A stretch of 64,000 bases of DNA from Ceratotherium simum simum (Eukaryota; Chordata; Mammalia; Perissodactyla; Rhinocerotidae): positions 38,392,373 to 38,456,372 of the forward strand of contig NW_004454156.1 of the NCBI RefSeq assembly GCF_000283155.1, read 5' to 3'. A program made the position numbers and the translations under genes. Under the pieces are notes generated by a model. It saw nothing but the letters and a program-made list of their open reading frames with translations, made no database searches and was not told the DNA's origin. This document shows positions 24,353-36,727 of the stretch, one piece after another (position 1 is the first letter of the stretch; each line of letters opens with the position of its first letter).

Positions 24353-27055
24353 AAAAACTAAAGAATCTGCAATCTCTCACTAATGCTTTTAACAAGAATT
24401 AGTTTCCTAGATTAGCTATCCAAATATGCATGGAGGACAAGACAAGAGCAGGTAAGCTTTGATGGGCTTCAAGTAGACAGGTCTGACCAGAGATTCAGGG
24501 AAGGCATTTCTATAAGACACTTTTAAAATCCTTAGTACGGCAGGAGATATTCAGAAATGGAAAGCACTTAGGGGAGTCAAAATGAAAGGAGATGGAAAAT
24601 ACTTCAAAGCTATTTAAATTCTGAGGTCTTTGTTTTACTAGGAATTTGCAAGTCCAGAGATTAAAATACTGAAGTATTTTCCTCTAATTAAACTTTTTGT
24701 AGTTAGAGAACGGTACCAGCAATCTACTCCAAAGAGAATAACCAGTATTGATAATTCCAGAGTTTCAGGCCATTAACAAAGTTAAAATAGGGCACAGAAA
24801 AAGACAGAAATGAAAGATTTCCTTAACTACAGTGTGAAATTGACTCTCATTTTCTTTTGGCTTATTTTGGTCTTATTTTTTGTTGTTGTCATTGCTGTTG
24901 ATTTAAAAAAGGAAGCATACCCATGTATCACTTTACTTTTCCAGATCATGTGCCCAATTAAGGATTATTCACATGTTGTGTTATTAGCTCAACAAAAAGT
25001 TGTTTAAGGCATTCAGTTACCTTTCCCATGTCAGATATTGGAAGTGTTGTTGCTATGAATAATCTTTAGTTATTTAACAGTGTGTATGCTTGATTACTAT
25101 ATCATTAACAAAATTTGTTAATTAATATGCTGTGTGAGAGAAGGCTCCTCTTAAATCTGTGTGAGCTAAAATATAAAACAAAACAATCCTATTTCTGTAA
25201 AAAAATTGTACTCATAAGTCTGTTTTATTTATTTAAATGTGACAACGTCATTTCAGTGTCGTAGGTTTGTACCTTTGATAATGATCCATTTACTTTTTGT
25301 AAAAATTAATCTCAGGCAAGAAAATACATGTTTATGCTTTTGAAGTTCTTTGGAAAAAGCTTCTTTTGTGACTGAGAATAGAACATCTTTAGTCATCAAT
25401 TATATTTTTGAGACTAAAGACCTCAAAAAGTACATAATATTTTGTTGGTAAGGAACTGACATTAGAGGTTAAAAAATCTTTTCCCTAGCTAACATCTCCA
25501 CCTTTTTTTTTTTTTTTTATTGAAAAACAATGCATATACATTGAAGGGATGTTTTTAAAAATCACAAAATAGAGAATAAACTCTTTGGCTTTAAGATATT
25601 TATCTTAGCAGTACCACATAGTGCTTAGAAAAATGTAAATTGGGATTAACTTTCTGGAAGATAATTTATCCTTTGTTTTTGAAAGGTTCATACTTTTTGA
25701 AACAATTGTAAGTATGGCTCTCCTCTATGTAAAAAGGGATCAAAAGAACTTCTTAATTTGTTTCCTAGTAAGTTCAGAGTAGTTAAAAAAATGTCAAGGG
25801 ATCGATAATTCATCACGTTAAAATACGTAGTCTCTTTTTCATTACCAACCTTTTTAAATGCTCAATATTTCCTACTTATGCTCCCACTCAGTCCTAACAG
25901 CATGCTTTCTATCCCCGTTACTTCAATGAAACTTCTCACCGAAGAACTCTTAATTGTCTGAACTAGGGACCCATTGATTTTCTTTATTGTCTTTAATATT
26001 TTTGTGATTTGGGGACTTAAGACATTTCTGCCCTTCTGGAAAATATATTCTCCCTTGGCCTCTAGGATAATACACGGCATTGTCCTTCTATCTCCCTGAC
26101 CCTCCAGGTTCCCAAGTAACACACTTTCTTTTTCTTCTCATATAAGGTTTTCCTCCCAGACTCTGGATGCCTTATCTCATTTAATTCCTACAATACCTCT
26201 GTAGGGAGTTCTCCGGTTCAAATTTGTCTTTCCCTAAGACAGTGACATTGCTAAAAACTCTGCTTAGACTGTCATCTCCTGGAAACTGGTATTTCTGTGC
26301 TTTCTTGCTCTCTTGCCCAACACGTGTGCAGCTGAGGAATCAGCAAATGCTCTGGGCAAGTAGAGCGGTAAAGGTAGGACTCCCTTTATTGTGTTTTCTT
26401 TCTCTTAGGGATCTTGGTCCTTTAAATTCTAACTGCCTTGGTTGTACTCTGACGTATGCAAATAAAAATATAATTTATTCAGTTTTATGGTAGTTCTGAG
26501 TAGAGGATTTGGTCCGAAGCAAGCTGTTCCATCAAGACGGGAAATGGAAGTTCTCAGTAGTGCTGCTCAAATGGCAATCTCATAACTATCTTGCTGGTCC
26601 CTGATGAGATCGGAAGATTGTGCCAGAATATATACCAACACTGCTTTCTTCATTTAGAAAGTCTTATATATCCCCTACCATCCAAATGTCAACTGAGCCA
26701 AACAGTTGATTTATATTCCTTGTATGCCTTAGTTGATTTACATTCTGAAGCAAGCGCCTTATCTCATCATAGATTAAAAAAACAGTTCACTGACCAGCTG
26801 TCTAAGGACTTCACTAGTTACAGGACCAGAAAATGAAGCACAATACAGCCAAGAGTAAAACTTAGCTGTATGCTAGTAACATAACATAATTTATTGAAAT
26901 TCCCTTTTGTTGAATGCCTATCCCGAGACAGAGATTTATCAGTTCAGCAAAGCTCTGATAACTACCTGTAATTATTCCTAAAATTCTTGATAATTTTAAT
27001 ATTACTTCAGATTAAAAGTTATTATAATGGAAGAGCTTCCCTTCTCCTCAGAGGT
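24353..27055. other. Unassigned sequence, no gene seen
   Basis: AT-rich DNA with a T-run at 25,504-25,519. A stretch near 26,165-26,230 (GCCTTATCTCATTTAATTCC) weakly recalls antisense MIR. Small frames (24,810-25,007, 26,224-26,493, 26,591-26,836) have no recognisable domains. Confidence 0.4.
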
Positions 27056-27059
27056 TAAT

Positions 27060-28005
27060 TCTTGTTCCTTCACTCTGAACCTCTCTATCCTAAAGTGTCG
27101 ATGTTACTCAGGACTTACCTGTCTTTTCACTGTACATCTTATGGAACTCTTACGATTCAAATTGCCCCTATTGTGATGGCACCACCTACCTCCTGGGTCC
27201 CCATCTCTATAACTAGCCCTAACCTCTCTCCGGAGTTTCTTATCCATACTGCCTACTTGTATGTCTCCTGCAGGTACCTTACTCTCCGGATATCTAAGCT
27301 GAACTCTTTATTTGCTTCCTTAATTCCAGAAACTTATTTTCTTACTGAAAAATAGCACCATTATCCTCCTTGTTAACCAAGTTGGAACAGGCATAAGAGG
27401 GACATCATGACTGCAATCCCTCCACTCCTGCCACATCTGATGCATTCCCAACCTGCTTGAATCTACCTCCTAAATATTTCTTGATGTTTTTCTACTGCTC
27501 TTAGTCCCAGTTGTCACTAGAGTAATTCAGACTATGTTCTCTTACTTATATTGCTAAAACAGTCTCTAAATTGATATCCTTAAATAAGTTCTTGCATTCC
27601 CTCCCATCAATATTATTGAAATATTTTAAATATTTAAATATTATTATATCAGTTAATTGTTCAAAGTTCTTCAACACATTTCCATTGAGGATGAAATCAA
27701 GTTATCTTCACGTGGGGTCTTCCATGGTATACCATGCCCTCATTTACCTCCCGACCTCCTTACTTCCCACTGTCTTCACATTTTACCTTCCAGTCACCCT
27801 GGTTTTTCAATCTATTCAAAGACCAAACTCTATTCATCTAGGCCTTTCATTTTTTCCCCCCTTTTTCTAGGACTTCTTTAAAGCAGGCTTTCTGTTTGTA
27901 ACATCTGACTTCAGCTTTCTTTCCAGACTAAAATTGTCTCTTTAGACATATCTAGAACATTACCTCCAATACAAACCACGTACTTCCATTATATGGGATC
28001 CTGAA
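27060..28005 (+). mobile_element. L2 LINE, ORF C-terminus to 3' region
   Basis: Sense L2-like sequence, C-rich on the plus strand relative to its surroundings. The order fits the family: GATGGCACCACCTACCTCCT, ACTGCCTACTTGTATGTCTC, ATATCTAAGCTGAACTC, CCTGCTTGAATCTACCTCCT, a damaged central part, then TCCATTGAGGATGAAATCAA and CATGCCCTCATTTACCTCCC. Small frames inside (27,062-27,355, 27,571-27,870) are remnants and shadows of this element. The gap near 27,590-27,660 is filled by AT-rich sequence. Confidence 0.65.
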
Positions 28006-28365
28006 TTTCATTTTTGTTAATTTACTAAGTCAATACATACCATGACATACACATTAAATGAGAACTTAACATATTTTAATGCCTTAATCAAAATATTAGT
28101 AATGTTGTAATCTTAACTTCATGTACTCATAGAATATTAAGAGAGCTGGAGATGTGACAAGAGGAGATCAGGAGTTTGACCAACTCCAAATGTCACTGCT
28201 AGTTGCCAAAATAATGTGGTCTCACTCAATTGTTTTCTTTTCATTACTTCATATTTCATGGCACTATTAATTGAATGAAATCTACCAGAGGATTACCAGT
28301 AAAAGAAGTCTCCGTACAAGTATGTTACAGAAGCAAAGAAAGTAAAGCTCTTACTTGGTTTACTG
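28006..28365. other. Unassigned sequence, no gene seen
   Basis: No recognisable element. Confidence 0.4.
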
Positions 28366-28565
28366 TATTTTTTTAATACAGCTTTATGGAGCTATGATTC
28401 ATATACCATACAATTCACCCACTTGTAATATACAATTCAATGCTTTTTAGTATATTCTTAGGGTGGTGTAACCATCAGCACTATCTAATTTTAGAGTATT
28501 GTTTGTCCCCACTAAAGGGAACACTATACCCACTAGCAGTCAACCCTCATTGCCATCCACCCCAC
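28366..28565 (-). mobile_element. L1ME-type 3' end, antisense
   Basis: Antisense 3' terminus of an old L1: ATACCATACAATTCACCCAC, TACAATTCAATGCTTTTTAG, GGTGTAACCATCAGCACTAT, CCCACTAGCAGTCAACCCTC. Orientation is opposite to the L1 that follows, so it is a separate insertion. Confidence 0.75.
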
Positions 28566-29760
28566 CAATTCATTCTATGAGGCCAGTATTAAGCTAATAC
28601 CAAAAGAAGTCTGAGTAAGCTAAATAATGGCCCCCAAATAGATCCAGCTCCTAATCCCTAGAACTTGTAAATCTTACCTTATACGGAAAAAGAGACTTTC
28701 TGATGTAAATTAGAGTTATTGAGATGAGGATATTCTCCTGGATTGTCTGGGTAGGTGCACGCATCATAAGTGTACTTATGAGAGAAGAAGGCAGATGGAA
28801 ACAGAAAACAGAAGGTGATGTGATGATGAAAGCAGAGAGCTTTGAAGATGCGACACTGCTGGCTTTGAAGATGGAGAAAGGGGCCATAAGCCAAAGAATT
28901 CATCTCTAAAAGCTGGAAAAGGCAACAAAATGAGTTCTCCTCTAGTGCCTCTGGAGGGAGCACAGTCCTGCCAACATCTTAGTTTTGGCCCAGTGAAATT
29001 GATTTTGGACTTCTGGCCTCCAGAACTCTTAGAGAATAAATTTATGTAATTTTAAGCCACCAGGTTTGTGATGACTTTTTACAGCAGCCATAGGAAACTA
29101 ATATAAAGACAAAGATATGACAAGGAAAGAAAACTATAGACTAATAGCCTATATGACATATACAAAAAAATCCTCAACAAAATTCTAGCAAACCAAATCC
29201 AGCAACATATAAAAAAGATAGCACACTATGACTAAATGGGATTCACCCCCAAAATGCAAAGTTGGCTTAACATCCCAAAATCAAAGTAAAGCACCATATG
29301 AATATAATAAAACATATGAACATCTCAATAGAGGCAGAAAAAGAATTTGACAAAATCCAACATTCTTTCGTGATATAAATGCTCGACAAAGTGGGAGTAT
29401 AAAGTAACTTCCTCAACCTGATAAAGGGCATCCACAAAAACCCACAGCTAACACATACTTACTGGAGAAACACTGAATGTTTTCCCCCTTTAAAATTAGG
29501 AACAAGACAAGGATGTCTACTTTCACCACTTTTATTCAAATCGTACTTGAATTTATGGCCAGAGAAATTTGACAAGAAAAAGAAATAAAGGCATCTAATT
29601 GGGAAAGAAAGAAGTAAAACTATCTCTCTTTATAGATAACAAAAACTTGTATATAGAAATTCCTAAGATATTCACTTGAAAACTAGTAGAACTAAAATTT
29701 CTAGTTTACATAGTGCATATAAAAAATTACTAAACCCACAAAATAATTTTTTGAAGTCAA
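28566..29760 (+). mobile_element. Old L1 LINE, reverse-transcriptase segment
   Basis: Sense L1 ORF2. A short left part (ATTCATTCTATGAGGCCAGT, 28,567-28,610) is separated from the rest by a MaLR LTR. The right part resumes near 29,105 and covers the reverse-transcriptase domain: ATCCTCAACAAAATTCTAGC near 29,170, TAAATGGGATTCACCCCCAA near 29,233, TTAGGAACAAGACAAGGATG near 29,497. Where the FADD catalytic box belongs (near 29,625-29,640) the sequence has a stop and no aspartate pair. Not functional. Confidence 0.85.
28608..29104 (+). mobile_element. MaLR LTR (MLT1-like) inserted in L1 ORF2
   Basis: A roughly 500-bp solo LTR: TGGCCCCCAAATAGATCCAG and CCTAATCCCTAGAACTTGTA at the left; ATTTTGGACTTCTGGCCTCC, AGAGAATAAATTTATG and TTTTAAGCCACCAGGTTTGT at the right. 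The 5-mer AAAGA occurs at 28,603-28,607 and 29,105-29,109, a plausible 5-base target duplication. L1 reverse-transcriptase sequence is continuous across the insertion. Confidence 0.8.
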
Positions 29761-30630
29761 ATTAATTTCAATGGCCTTGGTTTTTAAGGGCTTAAACTAC
29801 AAAATTCAGACTTGAACCTGAGATCATTTCCTCAAACAGTATTTAGATGTAAAAGAGATATATATTTAATGATTTTATAAATGAACATTTCTCATAATTA
29901 AAAGCCTTAAGAGTTAAAGAGCCGGACATCATAAAACAATATGAGTTACAGTGGTTGGATAAATTTGGTGGCTCCAAGTGATCGTGTCCATATGCCCAAT
30001 GCAAAATCTAGATGAAAAGTAATCTCAAAAAAAAAAAATAAGAAAGTCATAATAGGATTTTTAAAAAATTTTTGCGCCAATGCCAAACATGTGGATGTTT
30101 ATAAATAGTAGATTGACTGACTTTTCTTCGGTATGTCTTTAAGTCATGTCACCACAACACTGTCTACTGCATTATATGATACATTTTAATGGCAAGTGCA
30201 TTATACCTAGAGATTTGAAATCCAGGACTATAAGACTGACTCTACGTCTAAATGTAGAATTTTTTTTTAAATGTCACTTAAAACTTTGTCTTAGCTTCAA
30301 TCAAATGATGGTAATGATTGTTCTTTACCTTTGTCAAAGTAACAGAAAATGGGCATGTATGAAATCTTTTTAAGTTATTGAGAAAAGTACTTTATATATT
30401 CAAGGTAAAAAACGTTAGTCAGGGTGATTCCACTTGGCTTTAGAAGTGTCCATTCTATTTTTATGGAGCCTCTGTCACTCACTTTTTTCCTAAGAAAATG
30501 AGAGGATTACTGCCTCTTACAGCTTTACACCATAGCATACTGCAAAATATTATCCTTATTTATTGTATTCTATGTGTACTTGTTTGTGCCCAGCCTTTCC
30601 CATAAAGGACAAAAGATGCCTCATTTAATC
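29761..30630. other. Unassigned sequence, no gene seen
   Basis: AT-rich, with an A-run at about 30,027-30,039. No recognisable element or exon. Confidence 0.45.
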
Positions 30631-30634
30631 ATAA

Positions 30635-30785
30635 TAGCTACCAATTTTTGAGACCTCATTACCTGCCAGAAGCTTGAGAAACCTTGTTTCTCATGCTTAG
30701 CAGAGTCGTATGAGATAAGTAATATTTCCATTTTACAGATCAGAGAAGTAGAGTACATAAGTATTAAGTAAGTTTTCAAGACAGA
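30635..30785 (-). mobile_element. MIR fragment, antisense
   Basis: Antisense MIR pattern: ATGAGATAAGTAATATTTCC and CATTTTACAGATCAGAGAAG, the reverse of the usual core. Ends are diffuse. Confidence 0.6.
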
Positions 30786-31085
30786 CTGAAGCTAATTGCA
30801 AGGTAGGATGAGAGATTAATAAGGCAAAAACCTAACATGTCTATGCAACATCTTAGGAGATTTTCAGGAAAGGCAAGTTGTATTGTCAAGATTAACTGTC
30901 TTTGTAGGCTCATGGGTTCACTATAAATAAATGTGTTTTGAGTCTGATCTTCCTGGATTTTATAGGGGCCATGCTTTATGAGCAAGTGCTTCGACAACCA
31001 ATACCCAGCTTAGGAGAAGACATTCTTCATCTGCTATGTGAGTATTTGCAAAGTGGATACTGAAAGTAAAGTTGAAAAGCAAGTA

Positions 31086-31275
31086 AAGGCTATGGTGCCA
31101 GAGAGACCTGGAGTCAAACTCCATCGTTGCTTCTCTTATGACTTGGACAAACTGCTGAACCACTTTGAATCTTAGTTTTCTCATCTGGAAAATGGGAATA
31201 ATAATAATTCTTTCATACTATTATTGTGAAGACCTGAAACATAATAAGTGCTCATAAGAAGTACAACACAGCCAG
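31086..31275 (+). mobile_element. MIR SINE
   Basis: Sense MIR: GAGACCTGGAGTCAAACTCC (head end), GACTTGGACAAACTGCTGAA, TTAGTTTTCTCATCTGGAAA, TGGGAATAATAATAATTC, then GAAACATAATAAGTGCTC at the 3' end. A clear match over the core. Confidence 0.85.
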
Positions 31276-31498
31276 TATAGACAGTCAACCTAACATCCTG
31301 CTTTCCCTGCCTCTAATAATCAGCATTTAAATGAGAAAAATAATTATTTTATGTGCTGAAAGGATTGGAGTTCTTTAAAGTTATTCCCCATCCTTATAAT
31401 CTTAACAATTTTAGTAACTACGGCAAAACAACAACAACAACAAACTTGTTTCATTCAAAATGATAGTTGCTAATTTCCTTTATTTGTGCTTTTAGAAA
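31276..31498. other. Unassigned spacer
   Basis: Contains a short (AAC)n run near 31,428-31,442. No gene recognised. Confidence 0.45.
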
Positions 31499-31508
31499 AT
31501 ATATTCTC

Positions 31509-31743
31509 AGGGCTGGCCCTGTGGCATAGTGGTTGGGTTCAGCACGTTCCCCTTCAGTGGCCCGGCTTCACAGGTTCGGATCCATCACTTGTCAGCCATG
31601 CTGTGGTGGCAACCCACATATAAAGTAGAGGAAGATTGACATGGATGTTTGCTCAGGGCTAATCTTCCTCAAGCAAAAAATGAGGAAGATTGGCAACAGA
31701 TATTAGCTCAAGGCTAACCCTCCTCAGCAAAAAAAAAACAAAC
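31509..31743 (+). mobile_element. ERE SINE
   Basis: Sense ERE: AGGGCTGGCCCTGTGGCATA head with an A-box-like TGGCATAGTGG, a B-box-like GGTTCGGATCC near 31,573, then the GAGGAAGATTGACATGG and AGGCTAACCCTCCTCAGC tail blocks and an A-run. Target-site duplication ATATATTCTC at 31,499-31,508 and 31,762-31,771. An (AT)12 microsatellite lies between the A-tail and the right duplication. Confidence 0.93.
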
Positions 31744-31767
31744 ATATATATATATATATATATATAT
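31744..31767. repeat. (AT)12 microsatellite in SINE tail
   Basis: Twelve uninterrupted AT units at the 3' tail of the ERE, just before the target-site duplication. SINE tails often seed such repeats. Confidence 0.95.
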
Positions 31768-31789
31768 TCTCTTCATGTATCATGTTTTT

Positions 31790-32135
31790 GAATGTCTATT
31801 AAGTGTCAGAAAATATGCTGTGCACTGGGAATGCAATGGAGAATAAGGTATATATAATCTCTGCCCTCATGGAGTAGGAAAAGGTGTACACTCATTTACT
31901 CCATTCAACAAACAGTTTTTCCAAGCATTCTCCAGATCCTTACAGGTTCTTAAAGGTCCTGTTTGCTCTTGTCGCCTGCTGATCACGTTGTAGAACACCT
32001 ACAACATGCACTATTCTAAACATTGAGGGTATAGTGAGAAACAAAGCATATAAATGTCCCTGCTCTTATAAAGCCTACATTTTAGTGTATGAGACAGAAA
32101 ATGAACAGGAAATGAGAATGATTGTCCTGGCTTCT
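31790..32135 (+). mobile_element. Unnamed dispersed mammalian repeat, two partial copies
   Basis: Two stretches share the same order of words: TGTCTATTAAGTGTCAG / CTGTGCACTGGGAATGCAAT / TCTGCCCTCATGGAGTA (31,793-31,880), and AGAACACCTACAACATGC / TAAACATTGAGGGTATAGTG / TGTCCCTGCTCTTATAAAGC (31,991-32,075). They belong to a very common old mammalian repeat with a 'body of growing patients' type degenerate pattern that I cannot name with certainty. Part of an inverted repeat (31,922-31,983) lies between them. Confidence 0.5.
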
Positions 32136-32340
32136 GATGTCCTGCTTCTCCCCACTCTTGCTTCTTCTTTTCACAATGCTAGGCACTACAAGTGGGAAAG
32201 GAGAGTGTGGCATGGGCCATTTTTTTTCCTTCTATATCATCTCCTCCTAGGAAAAGGAATATTTTTACAACACTATGTAAGATACTATATGCTTTAAGTC
32301 CTCCACGCTTGGAAAAAAATCTCTCTCTTCTCTTTCTCTG

Positions 32341-32371
<31 letters not shown>

Positions 32372-33052
32372 AACATACACACTCACATACATGATCATGC
32401 ATGCAAGTGTCAGAAGAATGAACTATGTCTTTGCATTCCTGCTCTAATAATTCTAGTCTAATTTTCTACCTCCCCTACACATACCCTGGCAAACACATGC
32501 CTAAGTCTGGCTAATGAGAAAGGCATGTCAATTATCAGATATTACTCCATTATTTCAATGAAAACACTGTGTGCAAGAACAACTTCAAGATAATTGCCCT
32601 AGCCCTCTTCCAACCAGATTTTCACTTTAAATTCCCTTGTATATGGAATTTCTGGAGCTGCCTTTCTATAATTAAAATGTAATCAATTGTTATAAAAGAA
32701 AATTTCAGAGCACATGAAAGTGTATTAAAAGAGCTAACATATTTAGATGGAAGAGATGGTCGGGAAAGATTTTTGGAAAAAGAAATGCAAGTGATCTAAA
32801 AGGTGAATGGGAGTTAGGTGAAGAGTACGTGTGTATATGGGTGAGGGTGGGGAAGAGGTACTAGACCCAGTTAATGGTGTGTACACAAACACCAAAGGAA
32901 GTGGTCAATAATTTATAGAAATTGAACCAAATATCATGTAATTTGAACAAAGTAAATCAGAGGGAAAATGGTACCACATAAACCTGGAGAAATCAGTAGG
33001 AGACAGATTAAACAGGACCTTTAAGAACCTATAAGGATCTGGAGAATACTTG
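31922..33052. repeat. Inverted repeat, two ~61-bp arms 1.0 kb apart
   Basis: Arm 31,922-31,983 is the reverse complement of arm 32,992-33,052. Over the best 43 bases (33,010-33,052) only two positions differ; the outer ~18 bases are more diverged. The shared core contains AACAGGACCTTTAAGAACCT. The spacer holds repeat fragments and a (CA)10 tract. The arms may be two copies of one dispersed repeat in opposite orientations. Confidence 0.85.
32320..32395. repeat. (CT)n/(AC)10 compound microsatellite
   Basis: A pyrimidine-rich CTCT/TTCT block to 32,349 is followed by ten AC units at 32,351-32,370 and then AC/AT-rich remnants. The nearby open frames on both strands are translations of this repeat. 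Confidence 0.93.
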
Positions 33053-33090
33053 CTAAAAAAGCAGAAAAAAAGGAGAGTCACAGAAGAGTT
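32400..33090. other. Unassigned, partly dispersed-repeat sequence
   Basis: From about 32,750 to 33,060 the sequence resembles the downstream half of the same dispersed repeat seen at 31,790-32,135 (GATGGTCGGGAAAGATTTTT, GTGATCTAAAAGGTGAATGG), in plus orientation. The rest is unrecognised. No gene. Confidence 0.4.
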
Positions 33091-33094
33091 TGTT

Positions 33095-35395
33095 ATTCCA
33101 TTTCATTTTTACTGAATTCTTTTAGGTTATTTTAATATTCTTTATTTCATTTTCATTTATCTATTACCTTTTGACAATCTTTTGCATTATATTTTTAGTG
33201 ATTGTTCTAGGGATTACAATATACTTACCTAACTTTCACAGACTACTTAGTTAATATTTTACCACTTCAAATAAAATAAGGAAGACTTCCAATCATATAG
33301 GTCCCCTTACCCTTTCTGCTTTATGTTATAGTTGCCAGATGTATTACATTACATACATTGCGAATCCCATCAATTATAAATATATAGTATCTTTTATTAC
33401 ATATTATATATAATATGTTGTATTATTTAATACATATCTTTAAAAAGATATTATATATTTTTAATAGTCATATTATAAACAATTTAGAGAAGTTTATGTA
33501 TTTAACCATATATTTACCATCTTCTTTTATTCCTGAAGTTCCAAGATACCTTTTTTTATCCTTTCGCATAAACCTGAAGAATTTCCTTTAGCGTTCTTTT
33601 AGAGCAGATCATCTTGCAACAATTCTCTTAATTTTTTCATCTTAGATTGTCTTTATTACCTATTATTCCTGAAGGACATACTTGTTGAGTACAGAATTGT
33701 GGGTTGGCAATTCTCTTCCTTCAGCACTTTGACAATGTTGTGTTTTGCCCTCTAAGGATTCTAATGAAGAATTGGCAGTCATTAGAAATTTTGTTCCCAA
33801 TATATAATTATGTAATGTGTCATTTTTCTCTGGCTGCCATATATATATAGTTTTTATCAGTTTGATTATGATGTGTCTGGACGTGGTTTTATGAGTATAT
33901 CTTGATGTTTGAGGGTTCCCTGAGCTTCTTAAATCTGCAAATTTATATCTTTCATGAAACTTGAAATGTTTTCAGCCATTAGTTCTTTAATTTTTTTTGC
34001 ACCAATCTCTTTCTCCTCTCCTTTGAGACTCTAATGACATGTATGCCAGAGCTTTATGCTATTATCCCACAGGTCTCTGAGATTCTGTTTATTTGTATTT
34101 TAGTTCTTTTTCTTTCTGTTCTTCAGATTGGATAATTTCTAATTGCTTCATTTTCAAGTTTACAAATTCTCTTCTCTGTCATCTCCATTCTGCTGTTTAG
34201 TCCATTCATTAAAATTTTAATTTTAGTCATTGTATTTTTTAGTTCTTCAATTTCTGCTTGCTTCTTTTTTTGTACTTTCTATTTTTCTGCTGAGAACTTC
34301 CATTAGTTTCAGGAGTGTTTACCTTTGCTTCATGGAGCACAGTTATGTTAGCTGCTTTAAAGTCTGATAATTCCAACATGTTTTTCCATGAGAATTGGTT
34401 ATATTTTCTTGGTTCTTCGTATGTTGAGATTATGAGTTATCACTTGGGAACTTTGGCTGTCATGTTATGTGGCTTAGGTGATTAAGATCACCTTAAGAAT
34501 GTTGATTTTTTTTTAAATAGGTAACCAACCAAGCTGCAAGTTCTGTGTCACCCTCTGTTATAATGTCAGTCCCATTTTCACATTTTTCCATGCTGTTTAA
34601 GTCTGTCCCATGCATATGACACTCAGGAGTAGTCTAAGACTTTTACAGTGGTTTATATGGAGGTTCAGTTCTCAAAGCCTTTTCTATGCTTTTTTGTGTT
34701 TATTCCACACATTTGTAGCTAGTGGGTGAGCCAGGGCCTGTGTCAGCTCTTTCACAGATTTATGGGATTCCCCTTCTCCAGTTCTCTCCTCCTCGAGATT
34801 TCTGCCACACTCTCTGGAATCTAGCAGTCTCTTTTCCCAGTTTTGGCCAGAAACATATTTTATTCTAAGAATTTAAGCCCCCTGTATGTAATGTTGTTCT
34901 CTGTGATTAGAGTCACCCTCAGAATACGCAGGGAATAAAAAGAGAGAAAAAAATAATGTAGCTCTCTACATTCTTTGGACTTCAGGGTTCACTTTCTAGG
35001 TTTTTATATCCAGAGAGATGGATTTTCTCTTGGAGTTTTAGGTTTTACTGCTGTAGAAGTTTAGCTTTGTGACTGAGGCTGAAATTAGGGGAAGATAGGG
35101 TTAGAACAAATAGAAAGAAAAAAATGAGAATTTCCCTACTCTCTCCAGCTCACAGAGTCCCTTTTTCCTGATCACTTGGACAGAAACAGGGGGCTTCTCT
35201 CCGAGTTATTTCTCTGTGCATTTTGCAGCTGGGCTGCCTTTGGGTCAGAGCCAAGGGGTAAAAGGGGGAAAATAAAACTTACTGCTTGCTACTTGCTGGT
35301 ACAGACCGTTCTCCAAGTATTGACTTCCCTCCCTAATTCACCATGTTATTTGCTTTTCAGAGTCCCTGTGGAGTTTTTTGTATTCTGATTAAAGT
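33095..35395 (-). mobile_element. Old L1 LINE, ORF1 and 5' UTR, antisense
   Basis: Antisense 5' half of an old L1. 33,095-33,530 matches the sequence next to ORF2 (GTGATTGTTCTAGGGATTAC). 33,540-34,500 covers ORF1 on the opposite strand (AGAATTGTGGGTTGGCAATT, GTTTGATTATGATGTGTCTG, CTTTGAGACTCTAATGACAT, AGTCTGATAATTCCAACATG). 34,550-35,395 is moderately GC-richer and fits L1 5' UTR. No intact frame; the 3' half is missing. Confidence 0.75.
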
Positions 35396-36727
35396 TTTAA
35401 TTATACTGAGTGAATAAGATAGGCTGTAGTAGGTTTACAGCAGCCTAAAATCATCTGATTTCTCTTTTAGAGAGGATATTAAGTAGAGATATAAAGTAAG
35501 CAATGAGCTGTATAATTCTGAAGCCTAGAATAGAGGAATGAATTGGAGAGATAGTTGGTCATCAAATTTTCTTTACCCATTTAAATATTTCATTAAGATT
35601 TCTATGTACAAAATGGGAAACGGGAGAAATAACTAGGAAGAAGTCCCTTTAAAGTTGAAAAGTTTCATGTAATTGTTGAGCTATGCCAGCAAAGTAATAA
35701 AAAAATCTGTTTATAGTTACTTTACAAACAGCTCCCTAAATATCATTACATCAAATAGATGTAAATAAAATGTTGACTTTTATCACTTTGCCTTAAGGAA
35801 GGCAATATAGATGGCTAAATCAAATAGCTTACTGTACCTTTGTCTGCCCTACCATAAATATCCTGAACTGTTACTGTGCTGATGGGTTTCCTGGCACTGA
35901 CCACACTAATTTTCTCTACTAGTCTTTGCCCAGTGGATTCCTCCATTGAAGCACGTGTTTGATTTCTAACTTGATAACACTATACACTCAAGCATGTGTG
36001 AATAAATCACTTAAATTTTGAGGTCAGTTCAAGGAATAAAATATACTATTAAAAAATTATAACATGATTCAAGCTATGTATGCGTATTTTCAGTATTATA
36101 TTCCCACTCTTCTTCACCACTGAATGAGAAAGAATAATGAAATGCTCTTTGAATAAAGACTATTATAAATCAATATAATCATGAGTAAGATAAAAAAATA
36201 AGACTTTACCATATAGAGAGACAGTTTAACATTCTCAGCATTAGTTTGTGTGCGTTTTCTTTATATCCATTAAATGTATGCAAAATGAGAAGATGTTTAA
36301 TAGATTATTTTCATTGCATATAGATAGATGGGAAACTTCCATGTGAAGATAGCTGCCAAGTTAATTATTCTGAATTTTCACGTTCATTCTGTAGCTCCTT
36401 ATTCAGAGAACTAATATCTTAACCTAGCTAAAACTACGTTTTACCACATTCCAACTATCTCCTATTGGCGTATTGAAAGTGACCATGAGTTTCTCATTCA
36501 GTTATGGCCTCAAAAGACAGGACCAATATCTAATTCACCTAACATAGTAGACAATAAACACTATAGTTTTCTATTTTTCCTCAATCTTATCAAAACCTTT
36601 CACATCAAATTCAAACGTGATGTACTTCAAGGTATTTTTGTTTCATCCGTAATGTTTCTATATTCACCTTGAGATTTCATTTATTGTCATATTTTGTCTA
36701 ATTTATGTGCAGTGCATCTTCTATCAC
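35396..36727. other. Unassigned sequence, no gene seen
   Basis: AT-rich DNA without a recognisable repeat or exon. Confidence 0.5.

Noticed and set aside
31744..31771. Transcription start or TATA element
   Set aside because: The AT run is the microsatellite tail of an ERE SINE.
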